This document shows, in pieces, positions 33,850 to 43,094 of a stretch of DNA of 63,920 bases. How positions within the stretch are numbered: the stretch's first letter is position 1; each line of letters starts with the position of its first letter. The stretch spans positions 1 to 63,920 of the forward strand of contig CAJXQX010000015.1 of NCBI GenBank assembly GCA_913058185.1, written 5' to 3'. Source of the stretch: an uncultured Verrucomicrobiota bacterium (lineage in GTDB: Bacteria > Verrucomicrobiota > Verrucomicrobiia > Opitutales > Opitutaceae). Both the position numbers and the translations under genes were made by a program. A model generated the notes under the pieces. That model worked only from the letters and a program-made list of their open reading frames with translations, was not told the DNA's origin and did not search any database.

Positions 33850-36246
33850 ATGAAAGATACCCGCGTGATTCGCCGGACCGGCCTGATCGGTTGCCTCTTC
33901 GTATTCCTAGTCCTGCTGGCCTTTGCTTGGACCTGGAATCGCATTGAATCCAGTCTGCCACCCCTCGACGGCGAATTCGCCACAACCGGTCTTTCCGCTC
34001 CCGCTCAAATCGCGCGTGACGCCACTGGCATCGTCACCATCACGGCGGCCGATCGTTTCGATGCCGCTCAGGCTCTCGGCTTCGCTCATGGCCAAGATCG
34101 ATTCTTCCAAATGGATCTCTCCCGGCGTCGCGCGGCGGGGGAATTGTCCGAACTCTTCGGTGATGCCGCTTTTGACCTCGATCGCTCCACCGTAGGGCAC
34201 CGCTTTCGCACTCTCGCCGAACAAGCCATCGACAACCTCCCCACCGACCAACGGGCTGAGCTTGAAGCTTACACCCGCGGCGTAAACGACGGCCTCGCCT
34301 CCTTGCCCAAAACTCCTTGGGAATATGCCGTCCTGCGCGTCGAGCCGCGAAATTGGATCGTCGCAGATTGCGGCCTCGTCTTCTACGCCATGGTGCTCGA
34401 GCTCCAAGACGCACATGGCAATTACGAACGAAACCTAAACACCTTACATGATGTTTTAGGTGCCCCCGGTGTCGCGTTTTTTAATCCTATCATCGGCCCG
34501 AACGACAGCGCGCTCGATGGCAGCGCTCAACCGCTGCCCGCCCCACCCAGTCCCGCATTTATCGACTTGCGCGATGGTGGCCCATTACCCGAACCCGAGC
34601 TGGCTTGGGATCGAACCGAAATGCCTACCCTTGGCTCAAATGCCATGGCCCTCAGTGGCGCAGCAACGGCATCCGGTGCGGGCCTCATCGCCGGCGACCC
34701 TCACCTTAATTTGCAGGTTCCTAATACCTGGTATCGGGCGTGTCTAAAGTGGCCCGGGACCGACGGAAGCAGGCATCGCGTGAGTGGTGTCTCCCTTCCC
34801 GGCGTGCCCGGCATCATCATCGGCTCGAATGGTAACATCGCCTGGTCCTTCACCAATGCGACGGTCGACACCGGAGATCTTGTTCCCATCGACCTCAATC
34901 AGGTCGCTCCCGAAATCCTCTACCATCATGGTGCCGCATCAATCGAGTTCGCTGAACACATCGATCTGATAACTTCAAAAGACGGCGATACCGAAGAAGT
35001 GCTCTCTACCTGGACCATCCACGGTCCCATCGTGGCGCGCACGGCCAAGGGCAAATCCCTCGCCTATAAGTGGACCTTCCACGATGCTGCCGCCCTCAAC
35101 TTCGATGTGCTTAATTTAGCAACCGCAAGCACCGTCGACGAGGCCATCGCGATCGCCAGCACATCCGGTATGCCGAATCAAAACCTGTTCGTGGTAGACA
35201 CCGCTGGAAAGACAGCATGGACCCTCACCGGCAAGTTGCCCAAGCGTTTCGGTTACGACGGACAGTTTCCCGTTTCTTGGACGTTTAGTGATCGCGGTTG
35301 GGACGGATACCTGACCTCGGCAGAGCGACCAGTCGTGCGCGGATCCATCGATCAACCGCTGTGGTCAGGCAACCAACGTAAGGTCTCTGGCGATGATCTC
35401 ACCTTGCTCGGCGACGCGGGTTATGACGGCCCTTCTCGCGCCGCTCAGATCGGAGACGCGCTCACCGTACTCGACCCCAACGCTGCTCCCGCCGACATGC
35501 TCGCAATCCAATTGGACGATCGCGGCCAATGGCTCACCCGCTGGCAGGAGCTCCTCATCCGCACGCTGCAAGAGGCCGGAGTGCAGCGCGACGAAGAGGA
35601 ACGAGGAGAGCTTTTGACAATAGTAGAAAGTTGGTCCGGACATGCCGCGACCGATTCGGCCGCCTACCGGATACTGCGCGAATGGCAGTCACGTTTAGCA
35701 GCCACTACGCTCGAACCCATCTTCGCCAAATGCCGTCGTCGTGACCCCGCATTTCGTTACCAACGCCTGCGATACGACGAGGCCCTTTGGGCGCTGCACC
35801 GCGACGAACCCGAACATCTTCTCGCCCCCGATCATGCGACCTGGGCTGCCCTCAGAATATCCGCTGTCGATCAAGTCCTTGAGGCCATAGACGACGACGG
35901 TTCTTCGATGAAGGAATACGTTTGGGGCGAAACCAACCGCCTCGCCATGCGTCACCCGTTTTCCCACTTCCTGCCCAATTCTGTGGCGAAGATCCTCAAC
36001 ATGCACCCCGACCAACAATCGGGCGACGGTCGCATGCCTAAAGTTGCCCGCCCAACCCACGGCGCATCCATGCGATTCGCGGTGTCGCCCGGCGAAGAAG
36101 AGTCCGGCTACATGCACCTCCCCTCCGGCCAAAGCGGCAACCCTCTCTCCGTCTTTTACCGCGCAGGTCACGAGGATTGGCGAACCGGTAAACCCACCCC
36201 CTTCCTCCCCGGTGAATCTCAACACCTGATCGTCCTCCAACCCTGA
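33850..36246 (+). CDS. Penicillin acylase family (Ntn) amidase
   Basis: 798 residues from the ATG at 33850. An N-terminal anchor or signal (LIGCLFVFLVLLAFAWTW), then a chain typical of the penicillin/acyl-homoserine-lactone acylases: ALGFAHGQDRFFQMDLSRRR, the autocatalytic cleavage site GSNAMALSG with nucleophile Ser at about residue 263, GLIAGDPHLNLQVPNTWYR, GVSLPGVPGIIIGSNGNIAW and the terminal LPSGQSGNPLS. The precursor is exported, self-cleaves before the Ser and hydrolyses an amide. The substrate could be a lactone signal, a beta-lactam or a lipopeptide; nothing here decides. It is 71 bp after gntK. Confidence 0.93.
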   Translation: MKDTRVIRRTGLIGCLFVFLVLLAFAWTWNRIESSLPPLDGEFATTGLSAPAQIARDATGIVTITAADRFDAAQALGFAHGQDRFFQMDLSRRRAAGELSELFGDAAFDLDRSTVGHRFRTLAEQAIDNLPTDQRAELEAYTRGVNDGLASLPKTPWEYAVLRVEPRNWIVADCGLVFYAMVLELQDAHGNYERNLNTLHDVLGAPGVAFFNPIIGPNDSALDGSAQPLPAPPSPAFIDLRDGGPLPEPELAWDRTEMPTLGSNAMALSGAATASGAGLIAGDPHLNLQVPNTWYRACLKWPGTDGSRHRVSGVSLPGVPGIIIGSNGNIAWSFTNATVDTGDLVPIDLNQVAPEILYHHGAASIEFAEHIDLITSKDGDTEEVLSTWTIHGPIVARTAKGKSLAYKWTFHDAAALNFDVLNLATASTVDEAIAIASTSGMPNQNLFVVDTAGKTAWTLTGKLPKRFGYDGQFPVSWTFSDRGWDGYLTSAERPVVRGSIDQPLWSGNQRKVSGDDLTLLGDAGYDGPSRAAQIGDALTVLDPNAAPADMLAIQLDDRGQWLTRWQELLIRTLQEAGVQRDEEERGELLTIVESWSGHAATDSAAYRILREWQSRLAATTLEPIFAKCRRRDPAFRYQRLRYDEALWALHRDEPEHLLAPDHATWAALRISAVDQVLEAIDDDGSSMKEYVWGETNRLAMRHPFSHFLPNSVAKILNMHPDQQSGDGRMPKVARPTHGASMRFAVSPGEEESGYMHLPSGQSGNPLSVFYRAGHEDWRTGKPTPFLPGESQHLIVLQP

Positions 36247-36326
36247 CCACCCATCTCGTCAGTCGTGAATTGCCCCGCTGAGTCCGCGGTGTAATTTAAT
36301 CTCCATCTCTTCCGCTTTCTCTCCTT

Positions 36327-37046
36327 GTGAAAAAGAAATCTGCCTCTGCCTCTCGTCCCTACTCGGTGTATTTCGCCGGGGAGCTTTTCGACATCAAACA
36401 CCTCGCCGGCAACGCCATCTTGGCGGAGTCGATTTTCGCTCAATCGAAAGGCAAATACCTATGTCATCTGCCGCAGGATTTTGAGATGCGGGGCCTCAAC
36501 CCTCACGTCATCCGCGATCAGGACATCGAGTCGTTGTTCGAGTCTGATTTAGCAGTCTTCAACTTTGATGGCACGGAGCTCGATAGTGGCACCGTCGTCG
36601 AGTTCATGTTGGCGAAATTCGCCGACATTCCATCGGTCCTATTGCGCTCGGATTTGCGCGCCGCGGGTGACCAAGGTAGCGTGAAAAAAGATCCCTGGAA
36701 TCTCATGGCCAGTTTCTATCCCCGCACTGAAGTGGTGCGGGCCCTCAGCCTGGTCGACTATCGCGTGTTACAGCAAAAGACTCTCAAGAAAAATCCCAGT
36801 ATCGCCACGCGACTATCTGGTCAATACGCATCAAAAACCGCCGAAGCTGTCGGGCAAGAACTCTCCAAGCGCGTCATCAAAGCACTGGATAACGTGCGCA
36901 AAATCCCGCCTGTCCTCCAGCCGGAACTGCGAGCCAATGTCTACGCCTGGATCGCCCAAATGCCCGGTCTGAAAGGACGCCCCAAGGCGCTCCACGAAAA
37001 ACTCGCCACCATCCTCGTTCACAAGGTCGAACGCGGTCTGCTATAA
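36327..37046 (+). CDS. Nucleoside 2-deoxyribosyltransferase
   Basis: 239 residues, GTG start. The catalytic and sugar-binding region is visible: VYFAGELFDIKHLAGN, LAVFNFDGTELDSGTVVEFM (Asp and catalytic Glu), and LLRSDLRAAGDQG. The enzyme moves deoxyribose between bases in nucleotide salvage. The C-terminal helical extension (after about residue 150) is longer than in the classic 160-residue enzymes. It stands 23 bp before upp, a sensible salvage pairing, and opens a run of five closely spaced genes. Confidence 0.88.
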   Translation: MKKKSASASRPYSVYFAGELFDIKHLAGNAILAESIFAQSKGKYLCHLPQDFEMRGLNPHVIRDQDIESLFESDLAVFNFDGTELDSGTVVEFMLAKFADIPSVLLRSDLRAAGDQGSVKKDPWNLMASFYPRTEVVRALSLVDYRVLQQKTLKKNPSIATRLSGQYASKTAEAVGQELSKRVIKALDNVRKIPPVLQPELRANVYAWIAQMPGLKGRPKALHEKLATILVHKVERGLL

Positions 37047-37069
37047 TTCCCCAACCCACCTGGTCCACT

Positions 37070-37684
37070 ATGCATCACGTGCTTCAACATCCCCTCGCCT
37101 CCCACATTCTTACCCACCTGCGGGACCGCACCACCAAACCCGCTACATTCCGCACCTTGTGTCATCAAATCGGTCTGCTCCTCGCCCTCGAAGCGACCAA
37201 GGATTTGCCGACCCAAGACGCATCGATCGAAACCCCCCTCGAACCCATGCAGTCCCCGGTATTGGCTCAGAGTTTGGTGGTTGTGCCTATTCTGCGCGCA
37301 GGCTTGGGCATGCTCCAACCGTACACCGATATGTTTCCCTCGGTGAGTGTCGGTTACGTCGGCATGGAACGAGATCACGACACCGCGGAGGCTCGCAGTT
37401 ATTATTGTAAGCTGCCGCCTTTGGAAGGCTGCCGCGTGCTTTGCGTCGACCCCATGCTCGCCACCGGCGGATCAGCCGTGCAGGCCCTCAATGTCATCAA
37501 GGAAGCAGGGGCTACCGATCTGCGACTCGTGACCATCGTCAGTTCGCCTGAGGGTATTGCTGAGATTGAATCCTCCCACCCCGATGTACCCCTCATCACC
37601 GCCGCAGTGGACCGCGAACTCAACGACCTGCGTTACATTTTGCCAGGTCTGGGTGACTTCGGCGATCGCCTCTACGGCACCTGA
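37070..37684 (+). CDS. upp: Uracil phosphoribosyltransferase
   Basis: 204 residues, full length. QHPLASHILTHLRDRTT at the start, VVVPILRAGLGML, PRPP-binding loop RVLCVDPMLATGGSAVQAL (about 122-140), and the end LPGLGDFGDRLYGT. It makes UMP from uracil and PRPP in the cytosol. The uracil permease gene uraA lies 11 kb away on the other strand, and the deoxyribosyltransferase is directly upstream, together giving a pyrimidine-salvage set. Confidence 0.97.
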   Translation: MHHVLQHPLASHILTHLRDRTTKPATFRTLCHQIGLLLALEATKDLPTQDASIETPLEPMQSPVLAQSLVVVPILRAGLGMLQPYTDMFPSVSVGYVGMERDHDTAEARSYYCKLPPLEGCRVLCVDPMLATGGSAVQALNVIKEAGATDLRLVTIVSSPEGIAEIESSHPDVPLITAAVDRELNDLRYILPGLGDFGDRLYGT

Positions 37685-37693
37685 TCTTTCACC

Positions 37694-38146
37694 GTGTCTG
37701 ATTTTCAAATATGCGCCGCCACCAGCACGGGTGACGAGGCTTGGTCACGGCTTCGAGCTGCGCTCTGGCCTGACTGCTCAATCGAACGGTTAAATCTTGA
37801 GCGAGAGCTTTATCGCCGCTCCCCAGGTGCCGTCGCTCTGGCCGTGGATGAAAACGATCATGCGTTCGGATTTGCCGAAGTAAGTATTCGGCGCGAACAC
37901 GTTACCGGCTCACGCGATGACGTGGTGCCCTATCTCGAGGGCTGGTATGTCGACGAAGCTTGGCGCGGAAAACAGGTCGGCCGAGCCTTAATCGATTTCG
38001 TTAGTGATTGGGCCCGGTCTGCCGGCTACCGCGAAATCGCGAGTGACGCGGAACTGGAAAACGTGTTGAGCCAACACGTCCATAAACGGCTCGGTTTTCG
38101 CGAAGTAGATCGCACGGTTTCATTCATCAAGGATCTCGATGCCTAA
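37694..38146 (+). CDS. GNAT acetyltransferase, aminoglycoside 6'-acetyltransferase-like
   Basis: 150 residues, GTG start 9 bp after upp. GNAT core: GFAEVSIRREHVTG, the acetyl-CoA-binding strand and loop YLEGWYVDEAWRGKQVGRAL, then GYREIASDAELENVLSQHVH and LGFREVDRTVSFIKDL. The pattern LEGWYV...ASDAE.....H..LGF..V is that of the AAC(6')-I group. In a marine-type heterotroph the true substrate may be another amine, so resistance should not be assumed. Confidence 0.85.
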   Translation: MSDFQICAATSTGDEAWSRLRAALWPDCSIERLNLERELYRRSPGAVALAVDENDHAFGFAEVSIRREHVTGSRDDVVPYLEGWYVDEAWRGKQVGRALIDFVSDWARSAGYREIASDAELENVLSQHVHKRLGFREVDRTVSFIKDLDA

Positions 38147-38600
38147 CCACAACCCACTACGACGCCCTTGGGACGACAGCATCGCGGATTGCATGTGGCT
38201 AGCGCGACTCACCGACAAGACCCGGCTCCATCTCGACGGAAACCTGAACGCAGACTTCGAACCTTTCTTCGGTCACAAGCTCGGAACCGATGGTGAATTT
38301 TTCCGCTTCTTCGAAATCGATTTGGAAACCCTTATCGCCATCGTCCGGAATTCCCCGACCAACGATCAGGCAGTCGCAGCATGGTTCATCAGCCGACCCA
38401 GTGTAACCGACGATAGAATCACCGCATGGAACGCCGACGCATTTGATCTCGGTAAATCCGGCCACTCCATGTCACGCGCCTTTTCGTGGGCAAAGCGCAA
38501 ATACTACGGCGGTGATAAAGCCGATCCCGCGGTCGTGAGTGTATTCAGCGGCATTGCATGGGACGAAGGATACTTGGACGAGATGCCTACCGACCAATGA
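38139..38600 (+). CDS. DUF5069 domain protein (second copy)
   Basis: 153 residues: MWLARLTDKTRLHLDGNLNA, FFGHKLGTDGEFFRFFEID, QAVAAWFISRPSVTDDRITA. It overlaps the acetyltransferase stop by 8 bp and the next gene start by 4 bp, so it is translated as part of the operon. It is clearly a diverged paralogue of 32830-33267. Unknown function. Confidence 0.82.
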   Translation: MPNHNPLRRPWDDSIADCMWLARLTDKTRLHLDGNLNADFEPFFGHKLGTDGEFFRFFEIDLETLIAIVRNSPTNDQAVAAWFISRPSVTDDRITAWNADAFDLGKSGHSMSRAFSWAKRKYYGGDKADPAVVSVFSGIAWDEGYLDEMPTDQ

Positions 38601-39442
38601 ATGAAATCGTCTTCCGCCCCGCCAACGATACCGACCTACCGTCCTTTGCGGCCATCCATATCGACGCCGTGGATACGCTCGGTCCTCGAGCCTACACCGC
38701 TGACCAAATCGCTGCATGGCGACGATGGCCCGGTGATGAGCCTGACGAATTTAGACGTCGACTGACTGCCGGTCATTGTCGGGTCGCCGAAATTGGTGGA
38801 GCCCCCGTTGCGTTCGCGGTGTTCACTCCGCCAGACCACCTTGATTTTCTCTACACCAGCGGTGAATTTGCGGGCCGCGGATTAGCCACCAAAATTCACG
38901 AACAATTAGAGACCATCGCACGTGATTCAGGTTCTTCCGTGCTCCGCACCGAGGCCAGCTATCTGAGTCGGCCCGTTTTCAACCGACTCGGATACGACGT
39001 CATCGAGATCGAGGACGTCGTCCGATTTGGCGAAACGTTTCGCCGATTCAAGATGCGTAAAATTTTGCGGCCAGGACCACCAGCCACCGGACCAGAGCGT
39101 CAATGTATTCGAGCCCACGGGCCTTCTTTCGACCAATCCCCCCGCGTCCTCGCCGAGGAACGAATTACTTTCAAACGTCACGACGAAAATAACCCTGGGT
39201 GGTTCGAAGGAACCGACGTTCACGGGGTCTCCGGTTACTTCCCCACTGAATGGTTTTTGATCGAAGCGTCCGCAAACTCCGCGATTGCTCTTCGAAATTA
39301 TTCCGCCGCCGAGCTCGCTGTCCAAATCGGCGATTCTGTCCACCTCATCGAATCCGTCGGCCCGTGGGTGCAGGTGATCGACCTGACGGGTAAAAATGGG
39401 TGGGTTCGTCGCAATCGCCTCGAGAACGAGCCTGCATCTTAG
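38597..39442 (+). CDS. GNAT acetyltransferase fused to two SH3-like domains
   Basis: 281 residues from the ATG at 38597, overlapping the DUF5069 stop. Residues 1-155 are a GNAT domain (IVFRPANDTDLPSFAAIHID, LDFLYTSGEFAGRGLATKIH, LSRPVFNRLGYDVIEIE). The rest holds two SH3-like units: CIRAHGPSFDQSPRVLAEER with PGWFEGTDVHGVSGYFPTEW, and ALRNYSAAELAVQIGDSVHL with NGWVRRNRLE. Eukaryotic-type SH3 modules (ALxxYxA...GW...GxxPxxxx) are rare in bacteria. The acceptor is unknown; the SH3 part probably recruits a protein partner. Confidence 0.82.
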   Translation: MNEIVFRPANDTDLPSFAAIHIDAVDTLGPRAYTADQIAAWRRWPGDEPDEFRRRLTAGHCRVAEIGGAPVAFAVFTPPDHLDFLYTSGEFAGRGLATKIHEQLETIARDSGSSVLRTEASYLSRPVFNRLGYDVIEIEDVVRFGETFRRFKMRKILRPGPPATGPERQCIRAHGPSFDQSPRVLAEERITFKRHDENNPGWFEGTDVHGVSGYFPTEWFLIEASANSAIALRNYSAAELAVQIGDSVHLIESVGPWVQVIDLTGKNGWVRRNRLENEPAS

Positions 39443-39483
39443 CCTTGGCGACCGGGTATTCTTCCCCACCATTCGCCTAACAC

Positions 39484-40140
39484 ATGGACGCCCTTAATCG
39501 CCTTTTTGCCCAGAACCGCCAATGGGCTAACTCGATCACTAAGCATGATCCTGACTTCTTCAAACGACTCTCCGAACAGCAGAAGCCCGAATACCTATGG
39601 ATCGGATGCTCGGATAGCCGGGTAACGGCCAATCAGATTGTCGGGCTACAGCCGGGGGAGGTCTTCGTTCACCGCAATATCGCCAATGTGGTTGATCCCG
39701 ATGACCTTAATTGCGCATCCGTCATTCAATTTGCCGTCGATGTGCTCAAGGTGCGTCACATATTGGTCGTCGGCCACTACGGCTGCGGCGGAGTCAAAGC
39801 CGCACTACGCTGCGAACGCGTGGGATTGGCCGACAAATGGCTACGTCATGTCGAAAAGGTGAAAGACATTCACCGCGAATGTCTGTGTTCTTTGCCCGAC
39901 TCCGGAGCGCAAGAGGATCGACTCTGCGAACTAAACGTCATAGAGCAGGTCGCTCATGTTTGCTCGACCGAAACGGTCCAGGAGGCGTGGGCACGCGGTC
40001 AGTTTCTCATGATCCACGGCTGCATCTACGGTCTCAAAGACGGGTTATTGCAGGACATGAAAATCAACGTCGCTTCCGCCGAAGAAGCTCCACGGGTTTA
40101 CGCCTCCGCGGTTGCTCGGTATCAATCGACAGCAGAATAG
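39484..40140 (+). CDS. can: Beta-class carbonic anhydrase
   Basis: 218 residues, full length. Zinc ligands C42, H98 and C101 with D44-R46 dyad: WIGCSDSRVTANQIVGLQPG and ILVVGHYGCGGVKAAL; conserved EVFVHRNIANVV between. It interconverts CO2 and bicarbonate in the cytosol. It follows the operon by 41 bp on the same strand and converges with the peptide-binding gene. Confidence 0.96.
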   Translation: MDALNRLFAQNRQWANSITKHDPDFFKRLSEQQKPEYLWIGCSDSRVTANQIVGLQPGEVFVHRNIANVVDPDDLNCASVIQFAVDVLKVRHILVVGHYGCGGVKAALRCERVGLADKWLRHVEKVKDIHRECLCSLPDSGAQEDRLCELNVIEQVAHVCSTETVQEAWARGQFLMIHGCIYGLKDGLLQDMKINVASAEEAPRVYASAVARYQSTAE

Positions 40141-40158
40141 ACCGCCTGCGCGAGTCGA

Positions 40159-41802
40159 CTACTCTTCCAAGCGAACGTATTTGTAGAGCCGTTTGTCATA
40201 CGGACCTGGGATCCAGTTCTTAACCCGGGGATCGATCAGGTAGCTGTTCGTGTAGTGATAGATCGGCGCCACCACCCCTTGGTCTATCAACATAGCATCG
40301 AGACGCTGCAGCGTCTCTTGCCGGCGTTTCGGGTCGGATTCCCGCATCGAAGCAGTCAATAAATCGTGATAAGCCAAATCCGCCCATCCCGTGTGATTGT
40401 TGGGGTTTTCGGGCGCGAAAATCTCGAGGAACTGGTTCGCATCATCATAAACCGCGGTCCACCCCGATCGCGTCACGTCGAAGTCCAAACTGTCGAGCGA
40501 ATCAAGATACACCTTCCATTCCTGGTTGTAGAGTGAGATATCGATTCCGAGCTCCACCTTCCACATCTGCTGAATCGCCTCCGCAATCGTGCGATGACTT
40601 TCAGAAGTATTGTAGAGCAGATCAGAATTTGGAAATCCACGCCCCTCCGGGAAACCCGCTTCAACTAACAAACGGCGGGCCTCGTCGGGATCAAAAGACA
40701 CCAACTGGGTCGGTTCAAAACCACCGACACTCGGTGGCGTAAAACTTCCTGCCGGAGCCTGACCGCCTCGCGTCACTTTGTTCACAATGGCTTCGCGATC
40801 GATGGCCAATGAGAGGGCCCGCCTCACCCGCGGATCATCGAAGGGTTCACGAGTGGTATTAAACCGAAAGAAATACGTTCCGAGTAGAGGGTCATCCCGC
40901 AATGGGGAGTGCTCCATCGCTAGATACGTCTCTCGTTTCGTAAGAGGGACGTTAAGCGTGATGTGAAGTTGCCCACTCCTAAACATCCGCTCCTCCGTAT
41001 CGTAACTCTCGACCGTATAGAAATGGATGGCGTTTAACCCGACGGTCTCCGCGTCCCAGTAGTGCGGATTACGCTCCACCACCAATACGCGATTCTGCTC
41101 CCAACGTGTAAGCTGGAAGGGGCCGCTGCTCACCAGGTTACCCGCGCGAGTCCAACGACTACCGGGCCGCCGCAGACCGTCATGCTCCTCGATTACGTCG
41201 ATGGGTAGAGGCCGCCAACAAGGATAAGTCAGCAACGACAGAAAGTAAGGCACCGGATGAGCGAGTCGGATCTCGAGAGTGTGGGCATCGACTGCCTTGA
41301 CTCCGACCGCCGTAAAATCAGTGAGCTCACCGCGCGAGTAAGCCGAACCACCATCCAGCACCTCGAACAGATAAGCATAGTTACCGCCCAGCAACGGGTT
41401 GAGCGCTCGTTCGTAACTGCGCACAAAATCATCCGCCGTTAGCGGGCGACCATTCGACCACTTCGCTGTGGGTCGCAGCGAAAATGTGTAGGTGCACAGA
41501 TCCGTCGAAACCTCCCAAACCGTGGCAATAGCCGGCAGAATCTCTCGAGTGGTTGGGTCCTGTTCGACCAAACCTTCGAATAAGGCATCCATAACATGAA
41601 ATTCCGGCGTCCCCGTGACCGTATGGGGGTCGAGATCAGGAACCTCCGTGCCATTGTTGATATGGAGAATTCCATCGCGGACCCCGCTATCCACCGCCCG
41701 TTCGGTTCTGGCGCACCCGCCAACCAAGATCCCGATCAGAACCCCGGCCAAAGTAATCCACCGACGGTTCGAACGTTTAAAACGAAACTTGAAATTCGGC
41801 AT
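40159..41802 (-). CDS. Peptide ABC transporter substrate-binding lipoprotein (second copy)
   Basis: 547 residues from MPNFKFRFKRSNRRW; lipobox VGGC near residue 30. OppA-type features: ILHINNGTEVPDLDPHTVTG, YTFSLRPTAKWSNGRPLTAD, DDPRVRRALSLAIDREAIVN and LYNQEWKVYLDSLDSLDFDV. It is a close paralogue of 29331-30962. Again no permease is next to it. The upstream region 41830-42030 is notably A+T-rich and may hold the promoter; a stretch around 41900-42000 is the lowest G+C in the window. Confidence 0.92.
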   Translation of the reverse strand: MPNFKFRFKRSNRRWITLAGVLIGILVGGCARTERAVDSGVRDGILHINNGTEVPDLDPHTVTGTPEFHVMDALFEGLVEQDPTTREILPAIATVWEVSTDLCTYTFSLRPTAKWSNGRPLTADDFVRSYERALNPLLGGNYAYLFEVLDGGSAYSRGELTDFTAVGVKAVDAHTLEIRLAHPVPYFLSLLTYPCWRPLPIDVIEEHDGLRRPGSRWTRAGNLVSSGPFQLTRWEQNRVLVVERNPHYWDAETVGLNAIHFYTVESYDTEERMFRSGQLHITLNVPLTKRETYLAMEHSPLRDDPLLGTYFFRFNTTREPFDDPRVRRALSLAIDREAIVNKVTRGGQAPAGSFTPPSVGGFEPTQLVSFDPDEARRLLVEAGFPEGRGFPNSDLLYNTSESHRTIAEAIQQMWKVELGIDISLYNQEWKVYLDSLDSLDFDVTRSGWTAVYDDANQFLEIFAPENPNNHTGWADLAYHDLLTASMRESDPKRRQETLQRLDAMLIDQGVVAPIYHYTNSYLIDPRVKNWIPGPYDKRLYKYVRLEE

Positions 41803-42035
41803 CTCTATCAAATGCCGCACCAAAACCACATTCGCAACGTCGAACGATTGCCCACCTCAAGAACTTACCCCAGTTTCTGCAACAATTCTGGACCTAAAAT
41901 TACCTCAAAAACTCATTTATGCATCATAATATCCAATTTTATCCTCAAAAATGAGACAATTAGCCAAATTTAACCCAAAAACTACCCAACTTCTCAATAC
42001 CCATCATTAATCATCCGAATAATCCTCTATAAAAC

Positions 42036-42052
42036 GGGGTCAGGTCGTGTTT
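42036..42052 (-). repeat. 17-bp RAYT-linked repeat, copy 1
   Basis: Reads GGGGTCAGGTCGTGTTT on the plus strand, the reverse complement of copies 2 and 3. It overlaps the last codons and stop of the RAYT gene. Confidence 0.8.
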
Positions 42053-42984
42053 CCATGATTTTTTCGATATTTCCACAGGTAAGCTCTCACTGAACTCGGC
42101 TGGCCCATATGAAGTGATTCTGCTAACCAAATTGTGGAAGCCCCAGTCTCCCTTTGCAGTCGTTCGGCCAACGCAACTTTCCATCCCGCACTTTTTCGGT
42201 CGGCCATCAATTCCTCAGCAGATTTTGACAGTTCCTTTAGCTCCTCCTCCAATCGGAGCCGCCATTTGATCTGCAACATTTCCCTTGGGAGATGTAGTCC
42301 TTCCGATCGAGGGGAGTCTTTCATTTCAGCCAAAGCACCTTGGAGCGTTTGTTCTTTCCAAATAGTCGACCCAATCGCCCATCCCGAAGTCAAAGCGACT
42401 CGTTCGTCATTGGTATCTGAAGAGGAGTTGGTGTGCTTTTGGAGCAATATATCGGCATACCTAAGCCAGTCTTGCTCGACATCCTGTAATCCGTGAATCT
42501 GAAGCCAGCCAAGAGATGATAATCCATTGAATCGCTGGCTTTTAGAATATCTAGTCAAACTACTCCATCGAAATTGAGTGAGTTGGTCTGGCGCTACTAT
42601 TCCGGCCCTAACTGGATTCAAATGGATATAGTCCGCAACCCGCGCCCAATCAGTATTCGTTTCCAGTAAGATCGCCTTGTAACGTCCTTGAAACAGATGC
42701 CCGCGTTCGTTCCGCAGCCGATTGAACCGAGTCGCAAAGGTGCATTGCAGCCAATGCATGCCAGCCGAGAGATTTGGCTCCGGGGTCTGAAATGTCAGAT
42801 GGTAGTGATTGCGCATCACCACGTATGCCCCGAGTCGCCAACCGAACCGCTCGACCGCTTCCTCGAGTGTCTTGACGAATGCATGAGCCGCTCCCTGATC
42901 TGCAAATATGTCTGACTTATAGTTCCCTCGATTCAGAACGTGATAGATGGCACCAGGAAATTGGATTCGGAGCTTTCTAGCCAT
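42040..42984 (-). CDS. RAYT (REP-associated Y1 transposase)
   Basis: 314 residues from MARKLRIQFPGAIYHVLNRG. HUH single-strand nuclease motif in YVVMRNHYHLTFQTPEPNL, catalytic Tyr in WARVADYIHLNPVRAG, GHLFQGRYKAILLE between. The C-terminal part (after about 190) has GWAIGSTIWKEQTLQ and a helix-turn-helix-like end (TGASTIWLAESLHMGQPSSV). It nicks and moves single-stranded DNA at its repeats. All motifs are intact, unlike the decayed copy at 6840-7235. The stop codon lies inside repeat copy 1. Confidence 0.92.
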   Translation of the reverse strand: MARKLRIQFPGAIYHVLNRGNYKSDIFADQGAAHAFVKTLEEAVERFGWRLGAYVVMRNHYHLTFQTPEPNLSAGMHWLQCTFATRFNRLRNERGHLFQGRYKAILLETNTDWARVADYIHLNPVRAGIVAPDQLTQFRWSSLTRYSKSQRFNGLSSLGWLQIHGLQDVEQDWLRYADILLQKHTNSSSDTNDERVALTSGWAIGSTIWKEQTLQGALAEMKDSPRSEGLHLPREMLQIKWRLRLEEELKELSKSAEELMADRKSAGWKVALAERLQRETGASTIWLAESLHMGQPSSVRAYLWKYRKNHGNTT

Positions 42985-43027
42985 TTCGGATAGGATCACT
43001 GTGTGGCTTACTTGGCAATAATATATA

Positions 43028-43044
43028 AAACACGACCTGACCCC
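43028..43044 (+). repeat. 17-bp RAYT-linked repeat, copy 2
   Basis: AAACACGACCTGACCCC, identical to copy 3 and inverted relative to copy 1; it stands 44 bp upstream of the RAYT start. Confidence 0.8.
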
Positions 43045-43094
43045 ATATAATTAAAGTGTGGCTTGAAGTTCCGGCCTTGGGCCGCACATGGTGA

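Larger units (their letters stand above)
42029..43044 (-). mobile_element. RAYT element with flanking 17-bp inverted repeats
   Basis: The RAYT gene is bracketed by the core AAACACGACCTGACCCC in opposite orientations (42036-42052 and 43028-43044), each preceded by TATAAAA on one side. A third core copy lies at 43758-43774. RAYT transposases act on such repeats; the arrangement marks a potentially active unit. Confidence 0.75.

Noticed and set aside
37694-38146. Calling the GNAT gene an antibiotic-resistance determinant
   Set aside because: Similarity to AAC(6') is at family level only; genomic context is a salvage operon, not a resistance cassette.
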